From DAOQAU01 sp964640325 (GTDB lineage: Bacteria; Cyanobacteriota; Vampirovibrionia; Gastranaerophilales; Gastranaerophilaceae), in the NCBI GenBank assembly GCA_964640325.1, contig CAZXID010000003.1, positions 33,546-97,545 of the forward strand: DNA of 64,000 nucleotides. Direction: 5' to 3'. How positions within the stretch are numbered: position 1 is the stretch's first letter; every line of letters begins with the position of its first letter. The translations under genes were made by a program, and so were the position numbers. Of this stretch, positions 1 to 8,755 are shown piece after piece. The notes under the pieces were generated by a model, which saw only the letters and a program-made list of their open reading frames with translations, ran no database searches and was not told the origin of the DNA.

Positions 1-1302
1 GCAGACAAAAAAGATGATCTTAGGGTTTTTGTAGCAGAAAATGATTTAATTAAAAATTCAACGCCGGGTTTTGAGCTTTTGGATGAACTTCCTTTAGGTT
101 CCACCGATTTTAAAAATAAACTCACAAAACAAAGGATTTTTCAGGGAGAATTAACCCGTTCGATAGAAAATATGAACGGGATAAAAAGTGTCAGAATTCA
201 AATAGCAGATCCTGAGCGTTCAATTTTTGAAGATCAGGACGAGATTCCTAGTGCATCTGTTATGCTTATTCTTAACCCGGGGTATAAATTAAGAGGTTCA
301 CAAGTTAAGGCAATTAAAAATTTGGTTGCATATGCTGTCCCAAGATTGACTCCGGACAGAGTTTTTATAACTGATCAAAATGGGAATAATTTAGGCGATG
401 AAAACGGAAAAAATTCAAATGATATGGAGACTTTTAAATCCAATTTTGAAAAACAAACTTCCGAAAAAGTGATTACAGTGCTTGAAAAAATAATGGGACG
501 AGGGAATGCAACCGTTCAGGTCAGCGCAGATATAAATTTTGACAGCGCAAAGTCAACAATAGAAAGTTATATTCCGCTTAATGATAAAGGCGAAGGGGTT
601 TTAACTACAAGCCAGAGTGAAACAGAAAATTATGCAAATCCGGGACAGGGTCCTGCTCCTGCTGCTGCAGGCGGAAATAAAAACCTTAATTATTCAAAAG
701 AAAAAAATGCAACAAATTACAGTGTTTCAAAAGAGATCAAACAGGTAATTTATGCGCCAGGAACGGTTAAAAGAATGACCATAGCCGTTGCGGTAAACAA
801 AATTTTGACGCCTAAGGAAAAAGAAGAAATCCAAAATCTTGTACTTTCTGCCAGCGGCGCAGATTATAACAGGGGCGATGTCATTACTGTTTCAAGCCTG
901 CAGTTTGAATCCATCGCAGAAGACAAAGCCGCACAAGAACAAATGGAAAAAGATTTGGCAGTTGAAAACAATATAGAATTTTGGACAACTAAAATAGCAC
1001 CTCTGTTGATTGTACTGATTTTGGGTACGGGGGCATTGATTGTTGTTAAAAGTCTAACAAAAGGAATCGGTGTAGGCGGTGGCGTAGGTGTTGCAAATGA
1101 AACTTATAATTCAAAAATGTTTGAAGCGCAGCTTCCTACGATAAAAGAGGAACCCACCGATTTGATAGAAAACGAAGCCCTGCCTCAAATTGAAGCCCAC
1201 TTAGATCCTGAGCTTGAAAGAGTTCGAATGGAACTTAACGATACAATTCTTGCCGATCCGTCAGAGGCAGCAAGATTACTTACTTCATTTATTAAGGATT
1301 AA
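1..1302 (+). CDS. fliF: Flagellar MS-ring protein FliF (5' partial)
   Basis: FliF builds the membrane-embedded MS ring at the base of the flagellum. The frame is open from the first base of the window, so the N-terminus and first membrane segment lie upstream. Visible family signs are an early motif with FELLDE followed by STDFKNK, the ring-building region with LTRSIENMNGIKSVRIQIA, a variable Gly/Ala/Asn-rich linker near nt 620-720, the second transmembrane helix at about nt 991-1053, and a C-terminal tail ending DPSEAARLLTSFIKD. That tail matches the segment that binds FliG in the family. fliG begins 3 nt after the stop. Confidence 0.95.
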   Translation, partial: ADKKDDLRVFVAENDLIKNSTPGFELLDELPLGSTDFKNKLTKQRIFQGELTRSIENMNGIKSVRIQIADPERSIFEDQDEIPSASVMLILNPGYKLRGSQVKAIKNLVAYAVPRLTPDRVFITDQNGNNLGDENGKNSNDMETFKSNFEKQTSEKVITVLEKIMGRGNATVQVSADINFDSAKSTIESYIPLNDKGEGVLTTSQSETENYANPGQGPAPAAAGGNKNLNYSKEKNATNYSVSKEIKQVIYAPGTVKRMTIAVAVNKILTPKEKEEIQNLVLSASGADYNRGDVITVSSLQFESIAEDKAAQEQMEKDLAVENNIEFWTTKIAPLLIVLILGTGALIVVKSLTKGIGVGGGVGVANETYNSKMFEAQLPTIKEEPTDLIENEALPQIEAHLDPELERVRMELNDTILADPSEAARLLTSFIKD

Positions 1303-1304
1303 AA

Positions 1305-2330
1305 ATGTTACCTGATTTACAAATACAATCAATGACACCAACTCAAAAAGTCGCAGCACTTTTAATTGTGCTGGGGCCTGCAACGGCTTCAGAAGTTTTA
1401 AAAAACATAACAGATGACGATTTACTTGAGCAGATAACCCTTGATATTGCAAGTTTAAATAAAGTTCCAACAGAGATATTAACAGGGATTTTGGAGGAGT
1501 TTAAGGCCATATTTCAGGCGAGCAATTATATTTCAGCAGGCGGTATGGATTATGCAAAACAGCTTTTAGAAAAAGCTTACGGTGGGGATGCCGCTAAAAA
1601 GATTTTAGACAGATTAGTTGTCTTGATGAACTCAAATCCTTTTCAATTTTTCAATGAAGCAGACCCCGGGCAGCTTGCAACTTCATTTCAAAATGAAAAT
1701 CCTCAATTAATAGCACTTATTATGGCGTACTTAAAGCCGGAGCATTCAGCGCAGGTTTTAAACTATCTTCCTCCTGAGGTTCAAGCCCAAGTTGCTATGA
1801 AAATAGCAGATATGGATACTACAAACCCTGAAATACTTTCTGAGATTGAAAAAATAGTTGAAAGTAAGTTTTCATCCGTTGTGGTCCAGGACTTCTCAAA
1901 AGCAGGCGGTATCGAGGCTTTGGCAAACATCTTAAACCGTGCCGACAGGGCAACCGAAAGAAATGTAATAGAACTTTTGGAAGTTCAAAGTCCTCAATTG
2001 GCAGAAGAAGTAAGAGAGTTGATGTTTGTGTTCGAAGATATTGTTAATCTCGAAGACAGAGCGATTCAAAGAATTCTTCGCGAGGTGGATACAAAAGACC
2101 TTGCTATGTCTTTGAAAGGTACAAAAGAAGACGTAAAAGAAAAAGTGTTCAAGAATATGTCAGAGCGTGCACAACAGATGTTGCGTGATGAAATGGAATA
2201 TATGGGACCTGTCAGGGCAAGAGAAGTTCAGGAAATTCAGACAAAAATTGTCGGAGTTATCAGGACTCTTGAAGTTGCAGGTGAGATTATTATTGCCCGT
2301 GAAAATGTTGAGGATGAATTAATTGACTAG
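1305..2330 (+). CDS. fliG: Flagellar motor switch protein FliG
   Basis: FliG is the rotor protein that couples the MS ring to the stator and C-ring. At 341 aa it has family length. The middle domain carries an EHPQTIA-like motif (ENPQLIALIMAYLKPEHSAQ, residues about 130-150), and the C-terminal third holds the armadillo/torque domain with charged residues (LEDRAIQRILREVD). The ATG follows AAGGATTAAAA and lies 2 nt after the fliF stop, so coupled translation is likely. The 3' end overlaps the proposed fliH start by 8 nt. Confidence 0.96.
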   Translation: MLPDLQIQSMTPTQKVAALLIVLGPATASEVLKNITDDDLLEQITLDIASLNKVPTEILTGILEEFKAIFQASNYISAGGMDYAKQLLEKAYGGDAAKKILDRLVVLMNSNPFQFFNEADPGQLATSFQNENPQLIALIMAYLKPEHSAQVLNYLPPEVQAQVAMKIADMDTTNPEILSEIEKIVESKFSSVVVQDFSKAGGIEALANILNRADRATERNVIELLEVQSPQLAEEVRELMFVFEDIVNLEDRAIQRILREVDTKDLAMSLKGTKEDVKEKVFKNMSERAQQMLRDEMEYMGPVRAREVQEIQTKIVGVIRTLEVAGEIIIARENVEDELID

Positions 2331-3096
2331 GATAAAAAGTGACAATATAAAACTCGGCGGTTCTTTTGAGGTTCCGATTGAGCAAAATTTAAGCAGTACA
2401 AAAATCAAAGAAGCTCTGTCAAAGGAGCAGGAAATCGTTTTGCAAGGTGAGGCTAAGGCTAGGCAAATAATTGAAGAGGCTCAAAGACAGGCAAATGAAA
2501 TTATAGAAAATGCAAAAGCTCAGGCGCTTAATGAAGTTGAAGCAATCCATCAACAAGCTTTTCAAGAGGGATTTGAAGCGGGGCGTATTGAGGGAACTGA
2601 AAAAATTAAAGAAGAACTTGAGGAAAAAATTTGTGCTGTTGATAACTTTGCCCAAAGCACTTTTGAGATTAAAAAAAACATAGTGAAATCGGCACATTCT
2701 GATATAATACAGCTTGTTTTGGAAATCTCTGAAAAAATTTGTATGAAGCAATTTGATTTGGATAAAAATATTTTAAAAGAAATAACCCAAAGTGCAATTC
2801 AATCATTAAAAGATAAAGAGGATATAACAATTATAGTAAATCCTGATATGGCAGAGCAAATCCGTTGTGTTTCAGACGAAATCAAAGAAAAAATCCCCCA
2901 GCTTTTTTCAATAAAAATAGTTGAAGACAATAGCGTTTCTCCAGATGGTACTATTGTAGAATCGCCTCTTTCAAGGGTGGATTGCAGAATCAAGTCTCAA
3001 ATTGACGAGTTGGCGGAAAAACTTATTTTAGGATTGAACTCAACTTCTGATGAAGAATTATTAAACGAAGACAGTTCTTCTATTAATGAAAATTAA
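2323..3096 (+). CDS. fliH: Flagellar assembly protein FliH
   Basis: FliH is the export-ATPase regulator that binds FliI at the cytoplasmic face. The 257-aa protein has an N-terminal Ala/Glu/Gln-rich coiled coil (about residues 28-105, with repeated EA.RQA..II.NA spacing) and a C-terminal globular part with the family's VNPDMAEQI segment and a DGTIVESPLSRVD stretch. The start appears to be TTG at 2323, inside the last codons of fliG; no better ATG precedes the conserved region. Identity rests on coiled-coil form plus position between fliG and fliI. Confidence 0.85.
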   Translation: MTRIKSDNIKLGGSFEVPIEQNLSSTKIKEALSKEQEIVLQGEAKARQIIEEAQRQANEIIENAKAQALNEVEAIHQQAFQEGFEAGRIEGTEKIKEELEEKICAVDNFAQSTFEIKKNIVKSAHSDIIQLVLEISEKICMKQFDLDKNILKEITQSAIQSLKDKEDITIIVNPDMAEQIRCVSDEIKEKIPQLFSIKIVEDNSVSPDGTIVESPLSRVDCRIKSQIDELAEKLILGLNSTSDEELLNEDSSSINEN

Positions 3097-3247
3097 ATAA
3101 GCATGTCATCCTGAACTTGTTTCAGGATCTTACCAACATACAAAGATGGATAGATGCTGAATAAGTCGCAAGCGACACCCTTTCTTGTAATCTTCGCTTC
3201 GCTTCGGAAACAAGAGGATTTGCAAATTCAGCAGACAAGAGGTTAAA
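3097..3247. repeat. Intergenic repeat-derived spacer between fliH and fliI
   Basis: The 151-bp spacer interrupts an otherwise overlapping flagellar operon. It begins with the inverted element TCATCCTGAACTTGTTTCAGGA (3108-3129), a palindromic repeat type seen in many unrelated bacterial genomes, followed by short palindromes such as TCGCAAGCGA. It looks like an inserted dispersed repeat. I see no gene in it; fliI has its own Shine-Dalgarno AGAGG at the end. Confidence 0.6.
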
Positions 3248-4558
3248 ATGATTAGTTTAGAAAAATATGCTGAAATAATAAAACAAACAAACACTTTGCG
3301 AGAAATCGGCAAGGTAAGCGAGATTATCGGACTTGTAATCGAATCTGACGGCCCGCAGTCGAGCATCGGCGATTTGTGCTACATTTACAGAAATTATAAT
3401 GAACCTCCGGTTTGGGCAGAAGTGGTTGGTTTTCGCCAGTCAAAAATTTTATTGATGCCTTTGGGCTCTATGGAAGGATTACAGCCCGGTGCTATTGTGG
3501 TAAATAGCGGCGGTGCTATGAAAATAAAAGTCGGCGAACAGCTTTTGGGAAGGGTATTAGACGGACTGGGCAGACCGCTTGATAATTTGGGTGAAATAAA
3601 TTCCCAAACGCTTTATTCTACAAGTTCGGAGGGAATAAATCCGCTTAAAAGAAGAAGAATAACCGAAGCACTTTCTTTGGGAATAAAATCTGTTGACGGA
3701 TTTTCTACGGTGGGTAAAGGTCAAAGAATGGGGATTTTTGCAGGTTCAGGCGTAGGAAAAAGCACTGCACTTGCAATGATGGCAAAAAATACTTCTGCCG
3801 ATATGAACGTAATCGCTCTTGTAGGTGAGCGCGGAAGGGAAGTCAGAGAATTTATTGAAAAAACCCTGGGCACTGAGGGTATGAAAAGAACCGTTGTCGT
3901 TGCGGCAACTTCCGAACAGCCTTCTTTGGTTAAAATTAAAGCCGCTCAGGTTGCAACTTCGATTGCAGAATATTTCAGAGATACAGGCCGCGACGTTTTG
4001 TTTATGTTAGACAGTATAACCCGTATTTCTATGGCTCAAAGAGAAGTCGGGCTTGCAATAGGCGAACCTCCTGCCACAAGAGGGTATACGCCCTCAGTTT
4101 TTGCGCAGATGCCAAGGCTTCTGGAGCGCGCAGGAAGCAATGAGAAAGGAACAATGACGGGGCTTTATACTGTTTTGGTCGAAGGAGATGACTTTAACGA
4201 GCCGATATCAGATACCGCAAGAAGTATTCTTGACGGTCACATTTTGCTTTCGCGCGACCTCGCACACAGAAACCACTATCCTGCAGTGGATATTCTGGAA
4301 TCTATAAGTAGGGTTATGCCCGACGTTACTTCAAAAGAACACCAGCAGGCGGCAGGAACTTTAAGAAATTTACTTGCAGTTTATAAAAAGAATGAGGATT
4401 TGATAAATATAGGTGCTTACGTTAAGGGCTCTGATCCTAAATGTGATAAAGCAATTGATATGATGGATAAAATTAATGCCTTTTTGCAACAGGAGGTCGG
4501 CGAAAAAATATCCTATGAAACAACTGTTGAAGAGTTAATAAAGCTTTCGCAAATTTAG
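3248..4558 (+). CDS. fliI: Flagellum-specific ATPase FliI
   Basis: FliI energises flagellar type III export and is related to the F1 ATPase beta subunit. In its 436 aa the P-loop GSGVGKST lies near residues 166-173. Walker B is VLFMLDSITR near 250-260, and further family motifs are GERGREVREFIE and EGDDFNEPISDTARSILDGH. It has typical length. The ATG follows AGAGGTTAAA. No fliJ follows; rpsU and metabolic genes come next, so the operon is split compared with many flagellates. Confidence 0.97.
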   Translation: MISLEKYAEIIKQTNTLREIGKVSEIIGLVIESDGPQSSIGDLCYIYRNYNEPPVWAEVVGFRQSKILLMPLGSMEGLQPGAIVVNSGGAMKIKVGEQLLGRVLDGLGRPLDNLGEINSQTLYSTSSEGINPLKRRRITEALSLGIKSVDGFSTVGKGQRMGIFAGSGVGKSTALAMMAKNTSADMNVIALVGERGREVREFIEKTLGTEGMKRTVVVAATSEQPSLVKIKAAQVATSIAEYFRDTGRDVLFMLDSITRISMAQREVGLAIGEPPATRGYTPSVFAQMPRLLERAGSNEKGTMTGLYTVLVEGDDFNEPISDTARSILDGHILLSRDLAHRNHYPAVDILESISRVMPDVTSKEHQQAAGTLRNLLAVYKKNEDLINIGAYVKGSDPKCDKAIDMMDKINAFLQQEVGEKISYETTVEELIKLSQI

Positions 4559-4573
4559 TAATCCCTCAAAAAC

Positions 4574-4602
4574 TTGCTTTTTAAACTTGTTTTGTTTAGA
4601 AT
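4574..4602 (+). promoter_or_regulatory. Sigma70-type promoter of rpsU
   Basis: TTGCTT (4574-4579), a 17-bp spacer and TAGAAT (4597-4602) sit 47 nt upstream of the rpsU ATG. The spacing is ideal for a housekeeping promoter. Confidence 0.65.
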
Positions 4603-4648
4603 GTCAGTATTGATTACACAAGCAAGACTTTAAGGTGGTGAAAAAGCA

Positions 4649-4822
4649 ATGCCGGAAATAAAAGTAGGGGATAATGAAAGTATCGAAAGCGCACTTCGTC
4701 GTTTTAAGAAAAAAATCCAAAAAGCTGGAATTTTGTCTGAAATTAAAAGACGCGAACGTTATGAAAAACCCAGCGTGAAAAGAAAACGCAAATCCGAAGC
4801 TGCTCGTAAGAGAAAAGTTTAA
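4649..4822 (+). CDS. rpsU: 30S ribosomal protein bS21
   Basis: A 57-aa basic protein beginning MPEIKVGDNESIESALRRFK, with KKIQKAGILSEIKRRERYEKP and a Lys/Arg-rich tail ending RKRKV. This is the standard bS21 pattern and length; bS21 sits near the mRNA exit on the small subunit and aids initiation. AAGGTGG lies 9-15 nt upstream of the ATG. It is a single-gene unit with its own promoter and terminator, between fliI and the convergent aldolase gene. Confidence 0.95.
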   Translation: MPEIKVGDNESIESALRRFKKKIQKAGILSEIKRRERYEKPSVKRKRKSEAARKRKV

Positions 4823-4840
4823 GGATTTGGAAAATATTAA

Positions 4841-4876
4841 GGGCGGATATTCTTTCAGAATATCCGCCCTTTTTTA
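4841..4876 (+). terminator. Rho-independent terminator of rpsU
   Basis: A 12-bp stem (4841-4852 with 4858-4869), 5-nt loop and six T residues begin 18 nt after the rpsU stop. Confidence 0.9.
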
Positions 4877-4880
4877 TGTT

Positions 4881-4905
4881 GTAGTTGGGTTGAAAACCCA
4901 ACCTA
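4881..4905. repeat. Short inverted repeat GTAG(G)TTGGGTT...AACCCAACCTAC
   Basis: An imperfect palindrome with a GAAA loop, of the GTAGGTTGGGTT type dispersed in many bacterial genomes. It sits between the rpsU terminator and the 3' end of the aldolase gene. It may add to termination on either strand but has no long T tract. Confidence 0.55.
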
Positions 4906-4941
4906 CTTTTTATCCTTGCATATTAGCCTCTTTGCATCTCG

Positions 4942-5895
4942 CTAATCTGCATGTCCTGCTGTTCCGAGCACTTGCATTTTATGTTTAACTAATTCTTTAA
5001 CGGCTGTTCTTCCGGGCCCCATGTATTCTCTCGGGTCAAATTTAGCCGGTTCTGTAATAAAGAATTCTCTTATTGTAGCTGTCATTGCAAGTCTTAAGTC
5101 GGTGTCGATATTAATTTTGGCAACGCCGTTTTTAGCTGCAAAGGAAAGCATTTCTTCAGGAACGCCTTGAGCATTAGGTAATTGTCCGCCGAATTGGTTA
5201 CATTTTTCGACCAAGTATTTGGGTACTGAAGAAGAACCGTGCAATACAATCGGATAGTCACCGTGTCCTGCTTCTTTTAATGCCGCTTTAATTTGGGCGA
5301 GTCTTTCAAAATCAAGTTTTGCTTCGCCGGCAAATTTATACGCACCGTGGCTTGTTCCGATTGCTATTGCAAGAGAATCACAGCCTGTTTCTGTAACAAA
5401 TTTAACTGCTTCTTGAACGTTTGTATATTTAGCATCAGCTGCAGAAACGTTGACATCATCTTCAACTCCTGCAAGTTTACCAAGTTCTGCTTCAACTGAA
5501 ACTCCTCTGGCATGAGCATATTCGACAACTTGTTTTGTAAGAGCGATATTTTCATCAAGAGCAAATCTTGAGCCGTCAATCATGACGGAAGAAAATCCGC
5601 CGTCAATACAGGATTTGCATATTTCAAAATCGGCACCGTGGTCAAGGTGAAGTGCTATAGGTACGGTTGTTGTGGCAAGTGCTGCTTCAACTAATTTTAT
5701 AAGATAAGTTTGGTTGGCATATTTTCTCGCACCTGCAGAAACCTGCAAAATAATGGGTGAGCGGGTTTCTTCGGCCGCTTCTGCTATTGCCTGCAGAATT
5801 TCCATGTTATTTACATTATATGCGCCAATGGCATATTTGCCTTCAAGGGCTTTTTGGAACATTTCATTTGTTCCTACAAGTTTTCTTTCACTCAT
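4942..5895 (-). CDS. fba: Class II fructose-bisphosphate aldolase
   Basis: Cleaves fructose-1,6-bisphosphate to DHAP and glyceraldehyde-3-phosphate, a zinc-dependent cytoplasmic step of glycolysis and gluconeogenesis. The 317-aa protein shows GKYAIGAYNVNNMEILQAI at the N-terminus, the metal-binding LHLDHG motif (around residue 80), SVEAELGKLAG, a GTSHGAYK motif, the metal/phosphate region VLHGSSSVP, and KINIDTDLR. The ATG follows AAGGAGAGCTCAAA. Flanking genes do not suggest a dedicated operon. Confidence 0.95.
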   Translation of the reverse strand: MSERKLVGTNEMFQKALEGKYAIGAYNVNNMEILQAIAEAAEETRSPIILQVSAGARKYANQTYLIKLVEAALATTTVPIALHLDHGADFEICKSCIDGGFSSVMIDGSRFALDENIALTKQVVEYAHARGVSVEAELGKLAGVEDDVNVSAADAKYTNVQEAVKFVTETGCDSLAIAIGTSHGAYKFAGEAKLDFERLAQIKAALKEAGHGDYPIVLHGSSSVPKYLVEKCNQFGGQLPNAQGVPEEMLSFAAKNGVAKINIDTDLRLAMTATIREFFITEPAKFDPREYMGPGRTAVKELVKHKMQVLGTAGHAD

Positions 5896-5983
5896 TTTGA
5901 GCTCTCCTTTTTATGTAACAACCTTGATATAAATCTACATCAAAAAGGATTAATTTACAAGATATTTTGAGGTAGGGGTTATT

Positions 5984-7183
5984 TTACATTTTGCCCACAG
6001 GTGTCATGTCAAAAACCCATTGCGGAAGCCCAAAATAATTGAGAATTTTTTTGAATTTGTCCGAATATTTGGAATAGTCACCTTCTGCCGCAACTGCAAT
6101 CAACTCATCTTTATTTTTGTGAGAATAAATTATGTCCTCAGAGTCAATGCCGCCTTTGGTCAATTCTTCATCGAATTTATTTTTTTTCTCAAGACGCCTG
6201 AAAGTTCTTTCTTCAGGATTTTCATCGGGCAGGTCTATTTTTCTGTCATTGCAATGAGCCATTTCGTGTCTTAGTGTGAAATGAGAAAAATTATTGTTGC
6301 CTTCGATGTGAATAACGTTATCGTAACTGTATAATCCACTAGAGGGGTCTTTTTTCAAAATATATTCCTTTTTTATTGCACTAAAATCTATTATTTTAGG
6401 CAAAATAGCCATCCCGTCGCTGATTTTGTCCCACTCCAAAAGTTCTTTGTAAACAAATTTCAAATCTCCCGAGTGGTTAAGTGATTGGAGAAAAACTTTT
6501 GTCCCGAAATAATCCGCAATTTTTTTGCAAGTTTTTTGAGTTTCTCCTTTTAATTTGCTCAAATAATATGCATCATACATGTAATCGACCATGTCGGGCT
6601 GGTCGTAAAAATTGTTTGTTATGAAAATTTTTAGTGCTTCAAATTTTATATCATTTTTAAAATTAGAATGAAGAGGTTTTTTAGCTGTAGTTTGTTCTGA
6701 AAGAGAAGAAGAAAATTTTGCAAAATTCTTTGCTTTTTTGGGATTAATGTCTTTTAAATATTTATAGTATTTGTCCACATCCACAATCATTGAATATTTT
6801 CCGTGCAAAACGTTGTAAGCATCAAGAATTTCTTCGCAGGGCCTTAAACCTGTTTGCATAAAGCTTTTTGTGACAAATAATCCTGAGCTTGCTATCCCGG
6901 AGATATAGTTTATTTTTTGGGTAACAAAATCAACTATTTTTTCATCTTTTACTTCTTCAAGTTTTGATAAAATTCTGTCAATTTGAAAAGGATTAAGCCG
7001 ATTTAATTTTATAGCAATATTGATTTGTTCCATATTTATTGTGTTATGTGAAAAATAATCTTCTAAAGATATTTCTTTGTGTTTGGCATTAATTTCGCCG
7101 GCACAGCTCAGTAAAGCTTTTTGTTTTGGCACAAAAACTTTTTTTACTAAATTTAGAGCTTCTGATATTGTATTTAATCGCAT
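5984..7183 (-). CDS. Putative zinc metalloprotease (HExxH), lineage hypothetical
   Basis: A 399-aa protein that I do not recognise as a named family. Near residue 312 it has HFTLRHEMAHCND, which contains the zincin core HEMAH. About 55 residues later KDELIAVAAEGDYSKYS offers a glutamate in the E-x2-A arrangement used as third zinc ligand by gluzincins, including lethal-factor-like peptidases. The N-terminal 200 residues are Lys/Ile/Asn-rich, probably helical, with no signal peptide or membrane helix. No strong Shine-Dalgarno precedes the ATG. Enzymatic activity is inferred from the motif alone. Confidence 0.6.
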   Translation of the reverse strand: MRLNTISEALNLVKKVFVPKQKALLSCAGEINAKHKEISLEDYFSHNTINMEQINIAIKLNRLNPFQIDRILSKLEEVKDEKIVDFVTQKINYISGIASSGLFVTKSFMQTGLRPCEEILDAYNVLHGKYSMIVDVDKYYKYLKDINPKKAKNFAKFSSSLSEQTTAKKPLHSNFKNDIKFEALKIFITNNFYDQPDMVDYMYDAYYLSKLKGETQKTCKKIADYFGTKVFLQSLNHSGDLKFVYKELLEWDKISDGMAILPKIIDFSAIKKEYILKKDPSSGLYSYDNVIHIEGNNNFSHFTLRHEMAHCNDRKIDLPDENPEERTFRRLEKKNKFDEELTKGGIDSEDIIYSHKNKDELIAVAAEGDYSKYSDKFKKILNYFGLPQWVFDMTPVGKM

Positions 7184-7248
7184 ATTTTTCTAAAATGACG
7201 GCTACGTTAATTTTATAAAACAGCTAAAAAAAATTATTGCTTATTAAA

Positions 7249-8037
7249 TTAACTTTTGTAAAAGTATTCCAGTTTTGCATCTAAATTCAGTTTTTTAGCA
7301 TCTTTTTTAAATATTTTTGATTTTAATCCTATTTTTGCAAGGCGGTATTGAAGACTTACGGCCAAAACCCCAAGCCCGTAATTGCAGGAGCGAAAGAAAT
7401 TAATTGAGGATGCTTCTTTAAAGTATTTGGTCGGACACGAAAGCTCACCGATTTTATATCCGTAATAAAAAAGCAAAGCAAGGCTTTGATTGTCAAAAAT
7501 AAAATCGTTGCTGCATTCTTCAAGCGGAAGTTTTTCTAAAACTTCTTTTGTAAAACCTCTGAATCCGGTGTGATATTCAGACAATTTTTCTCCCAAAAAC
7601 AGATTTTCAAAACAGGTTAAAAACTTGTTGGCGCAAAATTTATAAAACGGCATGCCGCCTTTAAGGGCAGAATTTCCAAGCATGCGAGAGGCTATAACCG
7701 AATCATATTCACCGAATGCCATCATTGAAACCATCGCGGGAATAAGCTTTGGAGTGTATTGGTAGTCGGGATGAAGCATTACCACAATATCGGCACCTGC
7801 GTTTATTGCAGCTTTGTAACAGGATTTTTGGTTTGCCCCGTAGCCTTTGTTTTCTTTGTGCACAATGGTCGTAATTTTTAACTCTTTTGACAGGTCTTTG
7901 GTTTTGTCTTGAGAATTGTCGTCAACCAAAATTACCTCATCGACAAAATCATGATAAATTTCATCGTAGGTTTGTTTTAAAGTCTTTTCTGCGTTGTAGG
8001 CAGGCATTATGACAATTACTTTTTTGCTGTTAATCAA
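7249..8037 (-). CDS. Family 2 glycosyltransferase (DPM1/DPG-synthase-like)
   Basis: A 262-aa GT-A glycosyltransferase. It opens with KKVIVIMPAYNAEKTLKQTY, has the nucleotide-sugar motif ILVDDNSQDKT (about residues 36-46) and the metal-binding DxD-like MLHPDYQYTP segment (about 88-97). A GFRGFTKEVLEKLP segment follows. No C-terminal membrane helices are evident, so it is of the soluble polyprenyl-phosphate-sugar synthase-like type. The acceptor is unknown. Confidence 0.8.
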   Translation of the reverse strand: MINSKKVIVIMPAYNAEKTLKQTYDEIYHDFVDEVILVDDNSQDKTKDLSKELKITTIVHKENKGYGANQKSCYKAAINAGADIVVMLHPDYQYTPKLIPAMVSMMAFGEYDSVIASRMLGNSALKGGMPFYKFCANKFLTCFENLFLGEKLSEYHTGFRGFTKEVLEKLPLEECSNDFIFDNQSLALLFYYGYKIGELSCPTKYFKEASSINFFRSCNYGLGVLAVSLQYRLAKIGLKSKIFKKDAKKLNLDAKLEYFYKS

Positions 8038-8056
8038 AATTCTTCCCCTGTTTCGG

Positions 8057-8088
8057 CTGAATAGGTGAACAGGTGAATAGCTTAACAG
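8057..8088. repeat. Octamer tandem repeat (AGGTGAAC-like)
   Basis: GAATAGGT-GAACAGGT-GAATAGCT has period 8 and is the reverse complement of the TCACCTGT units found inside purD (36217-36248) and the DUF366 gene (59525-59550). Confidence 0.7.
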
Positions 8089-8120
8089 TTTTGTAAAAAA
8101 CGTTAGTTCAATTAAATAAA

Positions 8121-8160
8121 GCTTTTCAGCCTTTCAGCTTTTCAGCTTTTCAGCCTTTAT
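8121..8160. repeat. Octamer tandem repeat (TTTTCAGC)n
   Basis: Units GCTTTTCA / GCCTTTCA recur with period 7-8 just downstream of the hpf stop. They resemble the degenerate short tandem repeats elsewhere in the window. A reverse-complement partial copy (AGCTGAAAAGGTGAAAGGCT) lies at 9315-9334. Confidence 0.65.
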
Positions 8161-8546
8161 TCTATAATTTCAGTCTCTTCTTCTGTTTCTTCCTCGTCTT
8201 CAGGCAACTTTTCAGTTCTGATAGAAGCGCTTTTGTCTTTTGAAGAAAGATGTTTGTCTTTGTGCTTTTTGACTTGTCTGTCAAGTTTGTCGGCAAGTAA
8301 GTCTATACTTTCATACATTGAATCGGCAGATTCTTGGCAATGGAGGGAGCCGGAATTAAGTTTACATGTGACTTCCGCGACATGTTTTCCTGATGCCGCA
8401 GGGTTTTTAACAACCGACAAAACAACATCAATTCCTTTGATTTGGTCATAATGTTTGGTAACTTTCCCTATTTTTTCTTTAACATAAGCCTTAATTGCTT
8501 CTGTGATTTCTATGTTTCTTCCATTGACGTAAATGTGCATGAACAC
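8157..8546 (-). CDS. hpf: Ribosome hibernation-promoting factor, short form
   Basis: HPF/YfiA proteins bind the 30S decoding region and silence ribosomes in stationary phase. The 129-aa protein starts MFMHIYVNGRNIEITEAIKAY and has the beta-alpha-beta-beta-beta-alpha fold signs, including VAEVTCKL and SADSMYESIDLLADKLDRQV. It ends in an acidic Glu-rich tail (EDEEETEEETEIIE) instead of the dimerising domain of the long form. The Shine-Dalgarno GGAGG precedes the start; M1 or M3 could be used. Confidence 0.9.
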   Translation of the reverse strand: MFMHIYVNGRNIEITEAIKAYVKEKIGKVTKHYDQIKGIDVVLSVVKNPAASGKHVAEVTCKLNSGSLHCQESADSMYESIDLLADKLDRQVKKHKDKHLSSKDKSASIRTEKLPEDEEETEEETEIIE

Positions 8547-8580
8547 CTCCGATTAATTGATACTTTTTTATTATACAACA

Positions 8581-8630
8581 GTAAATATCAAATAGTAAAT
8601 AATGGAAGTAAATAGTTGAAAGTGAAAACT
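8581..8630. repeat. Heptamer repeat cluster (TAGTAAA type)
   Basis: Degenerate GTAAATA / AGTAAATA units upstream of hpf, of the same kind as the GTAAATAG arrays at 10406, 14045, 14987, 17531, 46087, 57488 and 62573. Confidence 0.6.
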
Positions 8631-8685
8631 AAAAAATGATAGGTCGACCAGATGGGTTAATAGTAATTTCCATTAATTTTTTCAA

Positions 8686-8722
8686 ATAAAAAGGGGCGAA
8701 TATTCCCCAAAAACTTCGCCCC
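8686..8722 (-). terminator. Terminator of the Cys-rich gene
   Basis: On the minus strand GGGGCGAA (8722-8715) pairs with TTCGCCCC (8700-8693), followed by TTTTTATTTG. It lies 34 nt after the stop of the Cys-rich gene at 8756. Confidence 0.8.
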
Positions 8723-8755
8723 AAGAAAAATCTTTTTTCATACCCCGTCTGAAGT

